Source: Burkholderiaceae bacterium (lineage in GTDB: Bacteria > Pseudomonadota > Gammaproteobacteria > Burkholderiales > Burkholderiaceae_A). Taken from it: a stretch of 64,000 nt of DNA. The position numbers and the translations under genes are program-made. Location of the stretch: positions 62,001-126,000 of the forward strand of contig VERI01000001.1 of assembly GCA_018882785.1 (NCBI GenBank). Reading direction: 5' to 3'. This document shows, piece by piece, positions 48,863 to 56,914 of the stretch (positions within the stretch are counted from its first letter, which is position 1; each line of letters opens with the position of its first letter). The notes beneath the pieces are model-generated. The model did not search any database. It was not told the origin of the DNA and saw nothing but the letters and a program-made list of their open reading frames with translations.

Positions 48863-49446
48863 TGGTTGGCTTTGAATTTGATGCACAGGGCTGGCTGATT
48901 CGGGGCGGCCGACGGGCACCTTCTCCGCATGCCGATGATCGGCCCAATAATGCTTTAGTGGATCTGGTGGTGATCCACAACATCAGTCTGCCCTCGGGCT
49001 GTTTCGAGGGCAGCGCTGTGGAGGATCTGTTTCTTGGCCGGCTGGATTGCACCTCTGACCCCACGTTTGCTGACCTGAAGGGCCTGCGGGTCTCAGCCCA
49101 TTTTTTTGTGCGACGCTCTGGAGAAGTGCTGCAGTTTGTTGGGCTGTATGGCCGCGCCTGGCATGCGGGGATGTCAGAGTTTCAAGGCCGCGCTGCATGT
49201 AACGATTTTTCCTTGGGTATTGAACTCGAGGGAACCGATGACCTTCCCTATGCGGCGATTCAATTGAGCAGGACTGCGGATCTTCTGGCTGCGGCGCGTG
49301 ACTGCATATCGAGTCTGCGCTGGATTGTGGGTCATAGTGATATTGCACCTGGCCGAAAGACTGACCCCGGGCCGTCGTTTCCCTGGCCGATCATGTTAGA
49401 AAATTTAAAAGAGCGTGGGTGTTTACTCACTCGACCATCCACCTGA
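48862..49446 (+). CDS. ampD: 1,6-anhydro-N-acetylmuramyl-L-alanine amidase AmpD
   Basis: Cytosolic zinc amidase of peptidoglycan recycling; cuts the stem peptide from anhydro-muropeptides. 194 aa; zinc ligands are the His in VVIHNISLP, the His in WHAGMSEFQGR, and the Asp in GHSDIAPGRKTDPGPSFPW, which also supplies the catalytic Lys. Together with Mpl in this window it covers two recycling steps. The start overlaps the preceding gene by 1 nt. Confidence 0.95.
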   Translation: MVGFEFDAQGWLIRGGRRAPSPHADDRPNNALVDLVVIHNISLPSGCFEGSAVEDLFLGRLDCTSDPTFADLKGLRVSAHFFVRRSGEVLQFVGLYGRAWHAGMSEFQGRAACNDFSLGIELEGTDDLPYAAIQLSRTADLLAAARDCISSLRWIVGHSDIAPGRKTDPGPSFPWPIMLENLKERGCLLTRPST

Positions 49447-49577
49447 TTTTTCGCACGTAACAGCGTGGTTTGGTCTGAAAACCCGCGTCGATCCTGTATG
49501 AAATTTTTTATTTCATGGCCGACGGGCGTTGCGGGGCTGCGCCAGGTGTAACCAGGGGTTTTTCCCATATCTTCCCC
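49447..49577. other. Upstream part of the ampD-nrdA intergenic region
   Basis: Non-coding stretch without a gene that I can recognise. A small AT hairpin (ATGAAAT/ATTTCAT, 49498-49516) might act as a weak terminator for ampD. Confidence 0.4.
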
Positions 49578-49607
49578 TTGCCCGGTCAACCCAGAGACTA
49601 CTAGAAT
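49578..49607 (+). promoter_or_regulatory. nrdA promoter candidate
   Basis: TTGCCC (49578-49583), an 18-bp spacer and TAGAAT (49602-49607). The -10 lies inside the first NrdR-like box, and transcription from about 49614 would run through the second, consistent with repression. Confidence 0.55.
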
Positions 49608-49644
49608 TAGGTCTTCTAGCTCAAAAAACTACTATATCTAGTGT
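49598..49644 (+). promoter_or_regulatory. Tandem NrdR boxes upstream of nrdA
   Basis: The downstream box CTACTATATCTAGTGT (49629-49644) matches 13 of 16 positions of the NrdR consensus acaCwAtATaTwGtgt. A degenerate partner CTACTAGAATTAGGTC begins at 49598, 31 bp upstream, the three-helical-turn spacing typical of NrdR sites. NrdR with dATP would repress the ribonucleotide reductase genes here. Confidence 0.72.
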
Positions 49645-49739
49645 TTTCGGGGGAACTCCACCTCCCGCAGGCGACCCTCTTTTTGACCGATACAAAACAG
49701 CAACACCCAATTTTTTGACCAATTTCTAGGGAGAGTTTC

Positions 49740-52709
49740 ATGATGCAGTGGGGCGCACAACCACAACCACAGACCGCCACAATGTCCCCCGGATCCGATA
49801 TGCCCGGCATCGCTGCTGGTACGTCATCGGTCCTGTCGGCGCAGGCTATGCCTGCAGAGCTGAAAGTGATTCGGCGCAATGGCGCGGTGGTGGGCTTTGA
49901 GCCAAGCAAAATCGCCGTGGCAATGACCAAGGCGTTCTTGGCAGTGGGCGGCAATCAAGGGGCAGCGTCTGCCCGCGTCCGTGAGATTACCGAGGCCTTG
50001 ACCCAGTCGGTGGTCATGGCCCTGATGCGCAGAATGCCAGCGGGCGGCACGCTGCACATTGAAGACATACAAGACCAGGTGGAGCTGGCGCTGATGCGGT
50101 CCGGCGAGCACGAGGTCGCCCGGGCCTATGTGCTGTATCGGGAGCGTCGTGCCCAGGAGCGTGCGACCAAGCAGCAAAGCGCCGCACCGCAGGCCCAATC
50201 CAGCCTGCACATGATGGTGGATGGCGTTGCCCAGCCGCTCAATGAGTCTTGGCTGCGGGATATCGTGGCCGCCGCGTGCACCCATCTGGGTGATGCGGTG
50301 AGCATCGACGCCGTGATGCAGGACACTGTCAAAAATCTTTATGACGGCGTACCCCATGAAGAGGTTTTTAAGTCCGCCATTCTGGCGGCCCGTGCCCTAA
50401 TCGAAAAGGATCCTGCCTATGCCAAAGTCAGTGCCCGTCTGTTGCTGCACACGGTTCGCAAGGAAATCCTGCAGGCCGAGGTCTCGCAGGCCGAGATGGA
50501 GCATCGTTACCAGGACTACTTTCCCCGATTCATCAAGAAGGGCATCGAGATTGGCCTTCTAAATGAGGAACTCGCCCGTTTTGATCTGCAAAAGCTCGCC
50601 GAGGCGATTGACGCCAGCCGAGATCTGCAGTTTGACTACCTGGGCCTGCAGACCCTGTATGACCGTTATTTCCTGATCGATCGCAATGATCCCTACTCGG
50701 GTGAGGGCCGTCGTATTGAGATGCCCCAGGCATTTTTTATGCGGGTAGCGATGGGCCTGGCCCTCAACGAGCTTAACCGTGAGGCGCGGGCCATTGAGTT
50801 CTATCAACTGCTGTCAAGCTTTGATTTCATGAGCTCTACGCCGACCCTCTTTAATTCCGGCACCACCCACTCCCAGCTCTCTTCTTGCTACCTATCCACG
50901 GTGGCCGATGATCTAGATGGCATCTATGAGGCGATCAAGGAAAACGCATTGCTGGCCAAGTATGCCGGCGGCCTGGGCAATGACTGGACGCCGGTACGCG
51001 CTCTTGGGAGCTACATCAAAGGCACCAACGGCAAGAGCCAGGGTGTTGTGCCCTTCCTGAAGGTGGTCAATGACACGGCGGTCGCCGTGAACCAGGGGGG
51101 CAAGCGCAAAGGTGCAGTGTGTACTTATCTCGAGTCCTGGCACCTGGATGTCGAGGAGTTTCTCGAGCTGCGCAAGAACACGGGCGATGACCGCCGCCGC
51201 ACCCATGACATGAATACCGCCAACTGGATTCCCGATCTGTTCATGAAACGGGTGATGGAGGCCGGTGAGTGGACCCTGTTCTCACCGTCGGATGTGCCCG
51301 ATCTTCACGACAAGTTTGGCCGCGCATTTGAGCAGGCCTACACGGCCTACGAGGCCAAGGCCGATCGGGGTGAGATCAAGCAGTTCAAGCGGATCCCTGC
51401 CTTATCGCTCTGGCGCAAGATGCTCACGATGCTGTTTGAAACGGGCCATCCCTGGATCACATTTAAGGACCCCTGCAACATCCGCAGCCCGCAGCAGCAT
51501 GTCGGGGTGGTGCACTCCTCTAATCTGTGCACCGAGATTACGCTCAACACCAACGATTCGGAGATTGCGGTCTGTAATCTGGGCTCCGTAAATCTGGTCA
51601 ACCACCTCAAGCCCGCTGCCCGTGGTGGGCTGGAGCTGGACCATGAGAAGCTGAATCGGACCATTCGTACGGCTATGCGCATGCTCGATAACGTCATCGA
51701 CATTAACTATTACGCAGTGGCCAAGGCCCGTAATTCCAACATTCGCCATCGGCCTGTGGGCCTGGGGATCATGGGCTTTCAAGAGGCATTGCAGGCGATG
51801 CGTGTGCCATATGCCAGCCAGGAGGCCGTCGAGTTTGCCGATCGCTCCATGGAGGCGGTCTGCTACAACGCCTATTGGGCATCGACTGAGCTGGCTGAGG
51901 AGCGCGGCGCCTACTCTTCATTCCGAGGCTCGCTCTGGGATCGCGGCATTCTGCCGCTGGATACCTTGAAGCTGCTTCAGGAAGAGCGGGGCGGCTATGT
52001 GGAGGTCGATATGTCGGCGACGTTGGACTGGGAAGCCCTGCGCAGCCGCATTAAGTCCTATGGTATGCGTAACTCAAACTGTGTGGCGATCGCCCCCACG
52101 GCCACGATCTCCAATATTGTGGGCATCTCTGCCTCGATTGAACCCACTTATCAGAACCTCTATGTGAAATCCAACCTCTCAGGGGAGTTCACGGTGGTCA
52201 ATGAGTACCTGGTGCAAGACCTTAAAAAGCTTGGCCTGTGGGATGAGGTCATGGTGGCCGATCTGAAGTATTTCGATGGCAGCCTGGCCAAGGTCGACCG
52301 CGTGCCGCCCGAGCTGCGCAGCCTGTATGCCACGGCCTTTGAGGTGGACACCCGTTGGATGGTGGAGTGTGCCGCGCGTCGTCAGAAGTGGATTGATCAG
52401 GCCCAGTCGCTGAACATTTACATGGCCGGCGCCTCGGGCAAGAAGCTGGACGAGACCTACAAGCTCGCCTGGCTGCGCGGACTGAAGACGACCTACTACC
52501 TGCGCACCATGGGTGCGACCTCCGCGGAGAAATCCACGATCAGCACCGGTCAGCTCAATGCGGTACCGGTGGCAGGCGGGATGGGATCGTCTCCAGTTGC
52601 GGCCGCATCTGCTGCGACGGGTTCGTCTGTCTCGGCAGATCCGATCGTTGCGGGCAGCGATGTGAAGTTCTGTTCCATCGACAACCCGGAGTGCGAGGCG
52701 TGTCAATAA
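49740..52709 (+). CDS. nrdA: Ribonucleoside-diphosphate reductase alpha subunit (class I)
   Basis: Reduces ribonucleotides to deoxyribonucleotides. 989 aa, longer than E. coli NrdA (761). An N-terminal ATP-cone (about 38-140, ELKVIRRNGAVVGFEPSKIA) is followed by a second cone-like region (about 156-245). Active-site Cys383 (HSQLSSCYLSTV), NLCTEITLN, radical-transfer region near IEPTYQNLYVKSN, and a C-terminal redox tail CSIDNPECEACQ after an Ala/Ser/Val linker. GGGAG precedes ATG 49740. NrdR boxes lie upstream; nrdB follows after a long spacer. Confidence 0.96.
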   Translation: MMQWGAQPQPQTATMSPGSDMPGIAAGTSSVLSAQAMPAELKVIRRNGAVVGFEPSKIAVAMTKAFLAVGGNQGAASARVREITEALTQSVVMALMRRMPAGGTLHIEDIQDQVELALMRSGEHEVARAYVLYRERRAQERATKQQSAAPQAQSSLHMMVDGVAQPLNESWLRDIVAAACTHLGDAVSIDAVMQDTVKNLYDGVPHEEVFKSAILAARALIEKDPAYAKVSARLLLHTVRKEILQAEVSQAEMEHRYQDYFPRFIKKGIEIGLLNEELARFDLQKLAEAIDASRDLQFDYLGLQTLYDRYFLIDRNDPYSGEGRRIEMPQAFFMRVAMGLALNELNREARAIEFYQLLSSFDFMSSTPTLFNSGTTHSQLSSCYLSTVADDLDGIYEAIKENALLAKYAGGLGNDWTPVRALGSYIKGTNGKSQGVVPFLKVVNDTAVAVNQGGKRKGAVCTYLESWHLDVEEFLELRKNTGDDRRRTHDMNTANWIPDLFMKRVMEAGEWTLFSPSDVPDLHDKFGRAFEQAYTAYEAKADRGEIKQFKRIPALSLWRKMLTMLFETGHPWITFKDPCNIRSPQQHVGVVHSSNLCTEITLNTNDSEIAVCNLGSVNLVNHLKPAARGGLELDHEKLNRTIRTAMRMLDNVIDINYYAVAKARNSNIRHRPVGLGIMGFQEALQAMRVPYASQEAVEFADRSMEAVCYNAYWASTELAEERGAYSSFRGSLWDRGILPLDTLKLLQEERGGYVEVDMSATLDWEALRSRIKSYGMRNSNCVAIAPTATISNIVGISASIEPTYQNLYVKSNLSGEFTVVNEYLVQDLKKLGLWDEVMVADLKYFDGSLAKVDRVPPELRSLYATAFEVDTRWMVECAARRQKWIDQAQSLNIYMAGASGKKLDETYKLAWLRGLKTTYYLRTMGATSAEKSTISTGQLNAVPVAGGMGSSPVAAASAATGSSVSADPIVAGSDVKFCSIDNPECEACQ

Positions 52710-52731
52710 AACGCTAGCTGAGTCATCGTGG

Positions 52732-52764
52732 CAAGAATGCGACATCAGCGATGTCGCATTCTTG
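52732..52764 (+). terminator. Perfect 15-bp hairpin between nrdA and nrdB
   Basis: CAAGAATGCGACATC and its exact complement enclose an AGC loop. An A/T tract with six Ts (52775-52780) follows after 10 nt. It could be an imperfect terminator, an mRNA 3' stabiliser for nrdA, or both; nrdB has its own promoter candidate just downstream. Confidence 0.65.
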
Positions 52765-52785
52765 AAATTAAAAATTTTTTGAAAA

Positions 52786-52860
52786 AATGATTGCAACGTG
52801 AAAAATGTTCTTGCATTATTCGCGCTGTGTACAACAACCGAATCTCACGTTGCAGTCATT
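52786..52860 (+). promoter_or_regulatory. nrdB promoter flanked by a 16-bp inverted repeat
   Basis: AATGATTGCAACGTGA (52786-52801) and TCACGTTGCAGTCATT (52845-52860) are complementary at 15 of 16 positions, 43 nt apart. Promoter candidate: TTGCAA (52791-52796) within the left arm, 17-bp spacer, CATTAT (52814-52819) with an extended TG. The arms could be paired operator sites or a long RNA stem in a read-through transcript. No known regulator motif recognised. Confidence 0.55.
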
Positions 52861-52935
52861 GATCGAGTCAACGGGCCGTGTGCCTGATCGTCAAACCCCT
52901 CGAAAAGAGGGAATGAAAGCAAAGTGAGAGTCGAA

Positions 52936-54162
52936 ATGCTGAACTGGGAAGATAGCTCCAACACCGTTGCGCAACCCCCCCATCTGGGATCTGCTGCACT
53001 GAATGTGTCGCCGGCCGCCGTGTCGGCCCAGGCCCCCGCCACCCCATCGATCGCCGTTGGTACCGCGGCAGCGGGTGCATCTGTGGTTCCTCCTTTTATG
53101 TCCCAGGGAGCCCTGGGCACGTCCTCGCATGCAGTCGAGGATTCCCGCAGGGTCCGCGTAGAGGACAAGCGGGTGATCAATGCGGGCACCGATGTCAACC
53201 AGCTCGTACCCTTTAAATATAAGTGGGCCTGGGAGAAATACCTGGCAGGCTGCGCCAACCATTGGATGCCCCAGGAGATCAATATGTCGCGGGATATTGC
53301 GACCTGGAAAGATCCCAATGGCCTGACCGAGGATGAGCGCCGACTGATTAAGCGAAACCTTGGCTTCTTTGTGACCGCCGATTCACTTGCGGCGAACAAT
53401 ATTGTGCTGGGCACCTATCGGCACATCACTGCGCCGGAGTGCCGGCAGTATCTGCTTCGTCAGGCCTTTGAGGAGGCCATTCATACCCACGCTTATCAGT
53501 ACATCGTGGAGTCTCTTGGTCTGGATGAGGGCGAAATTTTTAACGCCTACCATGAGGTCGCTTCGATTCGGGACAAGGACGAGTTTCTGATCCCCTTCAT
53601 CGACACCCTGACCAACCCCGATTTCAAGACCGGCACGCCCCAGGCTGACCAGCAGCTCCTGAAGTCGCTGATCGTATTTGCCTGCCTGATGGAAGGCCTG
53701 TTCTTCTATGTCGGATTCGTCCAGATCTTGGCCCTTGGCCGTCAGAACAAGATGACCGGGGCGGCTGAGCAGTATCAGTACATCCTTCGGGATGAATCGA
53801 TGCACTGTAATTTTGGCATCGACCTGATCAATACCATCAAGCTGGAAAACCCCCACCTGTGGACCCCGGAGTTCCGCGAAGAGCTCAAGGTCCTATTCCA
53901 GAGGGCTGTTGACCTTGAGTACCGCTATGCCGAGGACACCATGCCCCGGGGGGTGTTGGGCTTAAATGCCTCGATGTTCAAGTCATATCTCCGCTATATC
54001 GCCAATCGTCGCTGCCAGCAGATCGGTCTGGAGCCCTTGTTTGGCAATGAAGAGAATCCCTTCCCATGGATGGCCGAGATGGTCGACCTGAAGAAGGAGC
54101 GGAATTTCTTTGAAACCCGTGTGATCGAGTATCAGACGGGCGGCGCGCTGTCCTGGGAGTGA
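52936..54162 (+). CDS. nrdB: Ribonucleoside-diphosphate reductase beta subunit (R2, tyrosine-bearing)
   Basis: Radical-generating subunit, 408 aa. Metal-site residues Asp149 ([10 protein letters not shown]), Glu180 and His183 (EEAIHTHAY) and the radical Tyr187 align with E. coli D84, E115, H118, Y122. Overall sequence ([56 protein letters not shown]) resembles the chlamydial-type R2 clade, but unlike Chlamydia (Glu and Phe) it keeps Asp and Tyr, so a classical tyrosyl radical is expected. An Ala/Pro-rich N-terminal extension (about 10-65) is unusual. ATG 52936 chosen; GTG 52924 possible. Confidence 0.95.
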   Translation: MLNWEDSSNTVAQPPHLGSAALNVSPAAVSAQAPATPSIAVGTAAAGASVVPPFMSQGALGTSSHAVEDSRRVRVEDKRVINAGTDVNQLVPFKYKWAWEKYLAGCANHWMPQEINMSRDIATWKDPNGLTEDERRLIKRNLGFFVTADSLAANNIVLGTYRHITAPECRQYLLRQAFEEAIHTHAYQYIVESLGLDEGEIFNAYHEVASIRDKDEFLIPFIDTLTNPDFKTGTPQADQQLLKSLIVFACLMEGLFFYVGFVQILALGRQNKMTGAAEQYQYILRDESMHCNFGIDLINTIKLENPHLWTPEFREELKVLFQRAVDLEYRYAEDTMPRGVLGLNASMFKSYLRYIANRRCQQIGLEPLFGNEENPFPWMAEMVDLKKERNFFETRVIEYQTGGALSWE

Positions 54163-54195
54163 ACAGAGGGTGATCCCGGGTCTGCGCCATACAGA

Positions 54196-54236
54196 ATTCA
54201 TTAGCGTTGGGGGGTCATCCTCTTGCGCGAATGAAT
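54196..54236 (+). repeat. Inverted repeat in the leader of the histone H1-like gene
   Basis: ATTCATTAGCG (54196-54206) and CGCGAATGAAT (54226-54236) pair at 10 of 11 positions around 19 nt. It lies between nrdB and the histone-like gene and may be a terminator-like or regulatory stem. No T-run follows directly. Confidence 0.45.
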
Positions 54237-54290
54237 GGTTCGGACCATCCGGTGCGAATCCCTTTTTGTTCAAGCTTGAAGGAGTGTTCC

Positions 54291-54728
54291 ATGGCTGAAG
54301 AAGCAAAGAAGAAAGCAAAGAAGAAGCCCGCTGCTAAGCGTAAACCTGCTGCCAAGAAGAAGCCCGCAGCGAAGAAGAAAGTAGCCGCTAAGAAGCCCGC
54401 AGCGAAAAAAGCTGGCAAGAAAGCAGCGAAAAAGCGCGTAGCCCGTAAAACCGGCGCTAAAAAAGCGGCCAAGAAAGCTGGCGGCAAGAAGCGTGCAGCC
54501 AAGAAAGCTGGCGGTAAGAAGCGCGCTGCGAAAAAAGCAGGTGGCAAGAAGCGTGCAGCCAAGAAAGCTGGCGGCAAGAAAAAAGCTGCTAAGAAAGCTG
54601 GCGCCAAGAAAGCCGGTGGTAAAAAGCGTAAGGCTGGCAAGAAGCGCGCTAAGAAAGCCGCTGCTGCTCCTGCCGCTGCTGCGACCCTGTCCAGCACCTG
54701 GCCTTTCCCCACGGGCAGCCGTCCGTAA
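54291..54728 (+). CDS. Histone H1-like DNA-binding protein (Lys/Ala repeat)
   Basis: 145 aa, almost wholly Lys, Ala, Gly and Arg. N-terminal MAEEAKKKAKKKPAAKRK, PAAKKK repeats, then four near-identical ten-residue units of the AAKKAGGKKR type, and a non-basic tail (PAAAATLSSTWPFPTGSRP). This resembles the BpH1/HctA and AlgP-tail group, which bind DNA non-specifically and may condense the nucleoid. ATG 54291 follows AAGGAG. A strong terminator follows. Conservation is compositional, so precise orthology is unsure. Confidence 0.85.
   Translation: MAEEAKKKAKKKPAAKRKPAAKKKPAAKKKVAAKKPAAKKAGKKAAKKRVARKTGAKKAAKKAGGKKRAAKKAGGKKRAAKKAGGKKRAAKKAGGKKKAAKKAGAKKAGGKKRKAGKKRAKKAAAAPAAAATLSSTWPFPTGSRP
54471..54590 (+). 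repeat. Four tandem 30-bp units inside the histone-like gene
   Basis: Units begin at 54471, 54501, 54531 and 54561, each encoding KKAGGKKxAA-type decapeptides; a diverged fifth begins at 54591. They differ mainly at third codon positions. Copy number may vary between strains. Confidence 0.85.
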
Positions 54729-54762
54729 GTCAAGACATCAGATTTTTCTGATTCAAGACACT

Positions 54763-54790
54763 AAAAGTCCCGCTTACGCGGGACTTTTTT
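54763..54790 (+). terminator. Intrinsic terminator after the histone-like gene
   Basis: Stem AAAAGTCCCGC (54763-54773) / GCGGGACTTTT (54778-54788) with a 4-nt loop and a T-run. It ends 12 nt before the yggT start codon. Confidence 0.88.
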
Positions 54791-54796
54791 TATGAT
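54791..54796 (+). promoter_or_regulatory. Possible -10 element for yggT
   Basis: TATGAT immediately follows the terminator T-run and lies 6 nt before ATG 54803. No Shine-Dalgarno is present, so transcription would begin at the start codon. The -35 position falls in the terminator stem and is poor. Confidence 0.4.
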
Positions 54797-54802
54797 GCGT
54801 GC

Positions 54803-55420
54803 ATGAATATCGTATGGCTGACCATTAAGACGATCGGAAGTCTGTTCGTGGTCGCCTGTGCCCTGAGGGCCTATCTTCAGGCGGTCAGGCTCCATGCCCA
54901 GAATCCCCTGTCTCGGATGACATTTCAGATGACAGACTGGATTGTTCTGCCCATGCGCCGGCTGATTCCCGGGTTTGGCGGCGTTGACTGGGCAAGTGTT
55001 CTGGCTGCCCTGCTGCTGTCGGTGCTGATGGCCGTGCTGTATTTTTTCTTGATGTCCTGGGGTCTGATGTCGGACGCTGGGGGTTCCCAGAAACCGGTTC
55101 GGCCCTTTGGCTGGCTGGTCGCACTGGCCGCGCTGTGGGCACTCAAGTGGAGCCTGCAGCTTGCTGTCGTCATTCTGATTGTGGGTGTGTTGATGTCATG
55201 GTTTGCACCCATTCACCCACTGAAGCCGGTGTTTGATCTGCTCTCCGCGCCCTTACTGGCGCCATTTCGTCGGCTGTTCGGGGGTCGAGGTCAGTCCGTG
55301 GGACGATCGGGCAGCGGTACTGGTCTGGATTTCTCCCCGATTGCAGCGTTTTTACTGTTACAGATTGCCGGGGCGGTAATTGCTGAGCTCGAGATGTCCG
55401 TGATGCGGCATCTATTTTGA
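54803..55420 (+). CDS. YggT family integral membrane protein
   Basis: 205 aa with two YggT repeats. Each has a hydrophobic stretch followed by an arginine-containing loop: PLSRMTFQMTDWIVLPMRRLIPG and APIHPLKPVFDLLSAPLLAPFRRLF. About four to five membrane helices. The family is linked to osmotic or turgor response and membrane organisation; the role is not settled. Convergent, with a 9-bp overlap, with the lipoprotein gene. Confidence 0.92.
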   Translation: MNIVWLTIKTIGSLFVVACALRAYLQAVRLHAQNPLSRMTFQMTDWIVLPMRRLIPGFGGVDWASVLAALLLSVLMAVLYFFLMSWGLMSDAGGSQKPVRPFGWLVALAALWALKWSLQLAVVILIVGVLMSWFAPIHPLKPVFDLLSAPLLAPFRRLFGGRGQSVGRSGSGTGLDFSPIAAFLLLQIAGAVIAELEMSVMRHLF

Positions 55421-55861
55421 GACCCGCAGTACACCTGAGCCGCTGATGATCCGCACCCGGTCTCCGGGTTTCACATCAAGATCTGCCTCCTGAACGATGA
55501 CGCGAACGTCGCCATTGTCGTATTTGATGGTGATCTCAAGGCCTTCCCGCTGATTTGCCTGCTGCTCAATCGCCTGTCCGGCGACCATGCCGCCGATCGC
55601 GCCAAGCACGGCACCGATATCAGATCCTTTGCCCTGACCAACTGTGCTGCCTGCAATCCCTCCAACGACCGCGCCGCCGATGGTGCCAATTCCCTTGTTG
55701 TCCCGCTGAATGGTGACCTTGCGCACTGCCTCAACGGTGGCCATGCGCACAGTCTGTTCACGCTGGGTTTCGCTGGACTTGTAGACACCGGATGAACTGC
55801 TTTGGGTGGCACAGCCCGATAGGGCGACAATGGCCGAGAGGCTGAGTACGAATAGCCGCAT
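55412..55861 (-). CDS. Glycine-zipper outer membrane lipoprotein (SlyB/Pcp-like)
   Basis: 149 aa from ATG 55861: a short lipoprotein signal peptide (MRLFVLSLSAIVALSGC) with lipobox LSGC, then a glycine-zipper 2TM domain (IGTIGGAVVGGIAGSTVGQG, VLGAIGGMVAGQAIE) and a C-terminal region ending in VKPGDRVRIISGSGVLRV. Such proteins sit in the outer membrane. Two upstream in-frame ATGs exist: 55924 overlaps the pfkB stop (ATGA) and 55900; both would give an unusually long n-region. Last gene of the minus-strand run from 61.4 kb. Confidence 0.86.
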   Translation of the reverse strand: MRLFVLSLSAIVALSGCATQSSSSGVYKSSETQREQTVRMATVEAVRKVTIQRDNKGIGTIGGAVVGGIAGSTVGQGKGSDIGAVLGAIGGMVAGQAIEQQANQREGLEITIKYDNGDVRVIVQEADLDVKPGDRVRIISGSGVLRVSK

Positions 55862-55920
55862 AGGGTGTGACCGAGGTTTAGGATGAACGTCTTGACGCAT
55901 GGTTGTCAGGCTCCGTGTTG

Positions 55921-56898
55921 TCATGCCGGCCGTAGTTGGCTGCCGAGACGCTCGGCAGTATCGGGGTAAAGATTTTGCAAATGTTGGTGAACTTCAAGGG
56001 GCCGTATCGTGTGGTTTTGACCGCCCCGATGGGTGACTTTGATTGCGCCCATGACGTTGCCAAGTCGGGCACTGTCCAGCAAGGAGGCGCCGCAGGACAG
56101 GCCAAACAGCAGGCCGCCTCGGAAAGCGTCCCCGCAGCCGGTTGGATCGGCGGCAGGGAGACCAAAAATGCGTTGTACATCGAGCCCCTCGATACCGTGA
56201 CGAAGGCCCAGCTGCATGACCTCTACCCCTTCAGCGCCACGGGTAAGGATCAGACCGCCGGGCAATTTTTGGGCGAGTGATTCAATCGATGTGTTGAGCT
56301 TTTCAGCAAGCATATGGCCCTCATAGTCATTAACGGCTACCCAGGTGGCCTGGCTGACAAAGGCCTCTAAATCGGATTGTCCGAAAATGGGCATTGCCTG
56401 GCCGGGATCGAAGATGAAGGGAATTTTGCGTGCAGCGAATTCCTGGGCATGCCGGATCATCGCGTCGCGGCCATTGGGCGACACGATCCCCAGGCTGGCC
56501 TGGACATCGCCGAGACCGACTTCTCCTGCGCGGTTCATCGCGCCAGGGTGAAAAGCGGTGATCTGATTGTCATCCAAGTCGGTGGTGATGAAGGCCTGGG
56601 CTGAATAACAGTCTTCGGCTGCCAGGACACGAGAGGTGTCGATACCGAGAGAGGAAAGCCGCTGCAGATACTCTCCCCCATCTCGCCCGATCGCGCCCAG
56701 CAGGCCGCAGTCTCGGCCCAGTCCCCGCAAGGTGTAGGCGATGTTGGCGGCGCAGCCGCCATATTCCTGGCGCATCTCTGGGGCAAGAAACGCCACATTG
56801 AGCATATGGGTCTGGTCCGGAAGGATGTGATCTTTGAAGCGGCCTTCGAAGACCATGATCGTGTCAAAGGCGATTGATCCGCTGATTTGAACCGTCAT
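55921..56898 (-). CDS. PfkB-family carbohydrate/nucleoside kinase
   Basis: 325 aa ribokinase-like kinase, adenosine-kinase-type subgroup. N-terminal SGSIAFDTIMVFEGRF, di-glycine region EYGGCAANIAYTLRGLG, ATP/anion-hole motif DPTGCGDAFRGGLLFGL with the catalytic Asp. ATG 56898, after AAAGGAAA, is preferred to upstream in-frame ATGs. It lies 16 nt after prmA, as in many Burkholderiales, where it is annotated as a carbohydrate kinase; the substrate is unknown. Confidence 0.9.
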   Translation of the reverse strand: MTVQISGSIAFDTIMVFEGRFKDHILPDQTHMLNVAFLAPEMRQEYGGCAANIAYTLRGLGRDCGLLGAIGRDGGEYLQRLSSLGIDTSRVLAAEDCYSAQAFITTDLDDNQITAFHPGAMNRAGEVGLGDVQASLGIVSPNGRDAMIRHAQEFAARKIPFIFDPGQAMPIFGQSDLEAFVSQATWVAVNDYEGHMLAEKLNTSIESLAQKLPGGLILTRGAEGVEVMQLGLRHGIEGLDVQRIFGLPAADPTGCGDAFRGGLLFGLSCGASLLDSARLGNVMGAIKVTHRGGQNHTIRPLEVHQHLQNLYPDTAERLGSQLRPA

Positions 56899-56914
56899 AC
56901 CTGTTTCCTTTACT

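Noticed and set aside
49447..49739. Possible cobalamin riboswitch upstream of nrdA
   Set aside because: No B12-box-like sequence is visible; the reductase is class I and the region is better explained by NrdR boxes and a promoter.
52936..54162. Class Ic (Mn/Fe, tyrosine-free) assignment for NrdB
   Set aside because: Despite overall chlamydial-type similarity, the first ligand is Asp and the radical position is Tyr.
54471..54620. Possible CRISPR-like array with 30-bp periodicity
   Set aside because: There are no spacers; units are contiguous and encode basic peptide repeats in frame.
54215..54733. Hydrophobic 172-residue minus-strand frame opposite the histone-like gene
   Set aside because: The Phe/Leu/Ala repeats are the reverse reading of Lys/Ala repeats; a low-complexity artefact.
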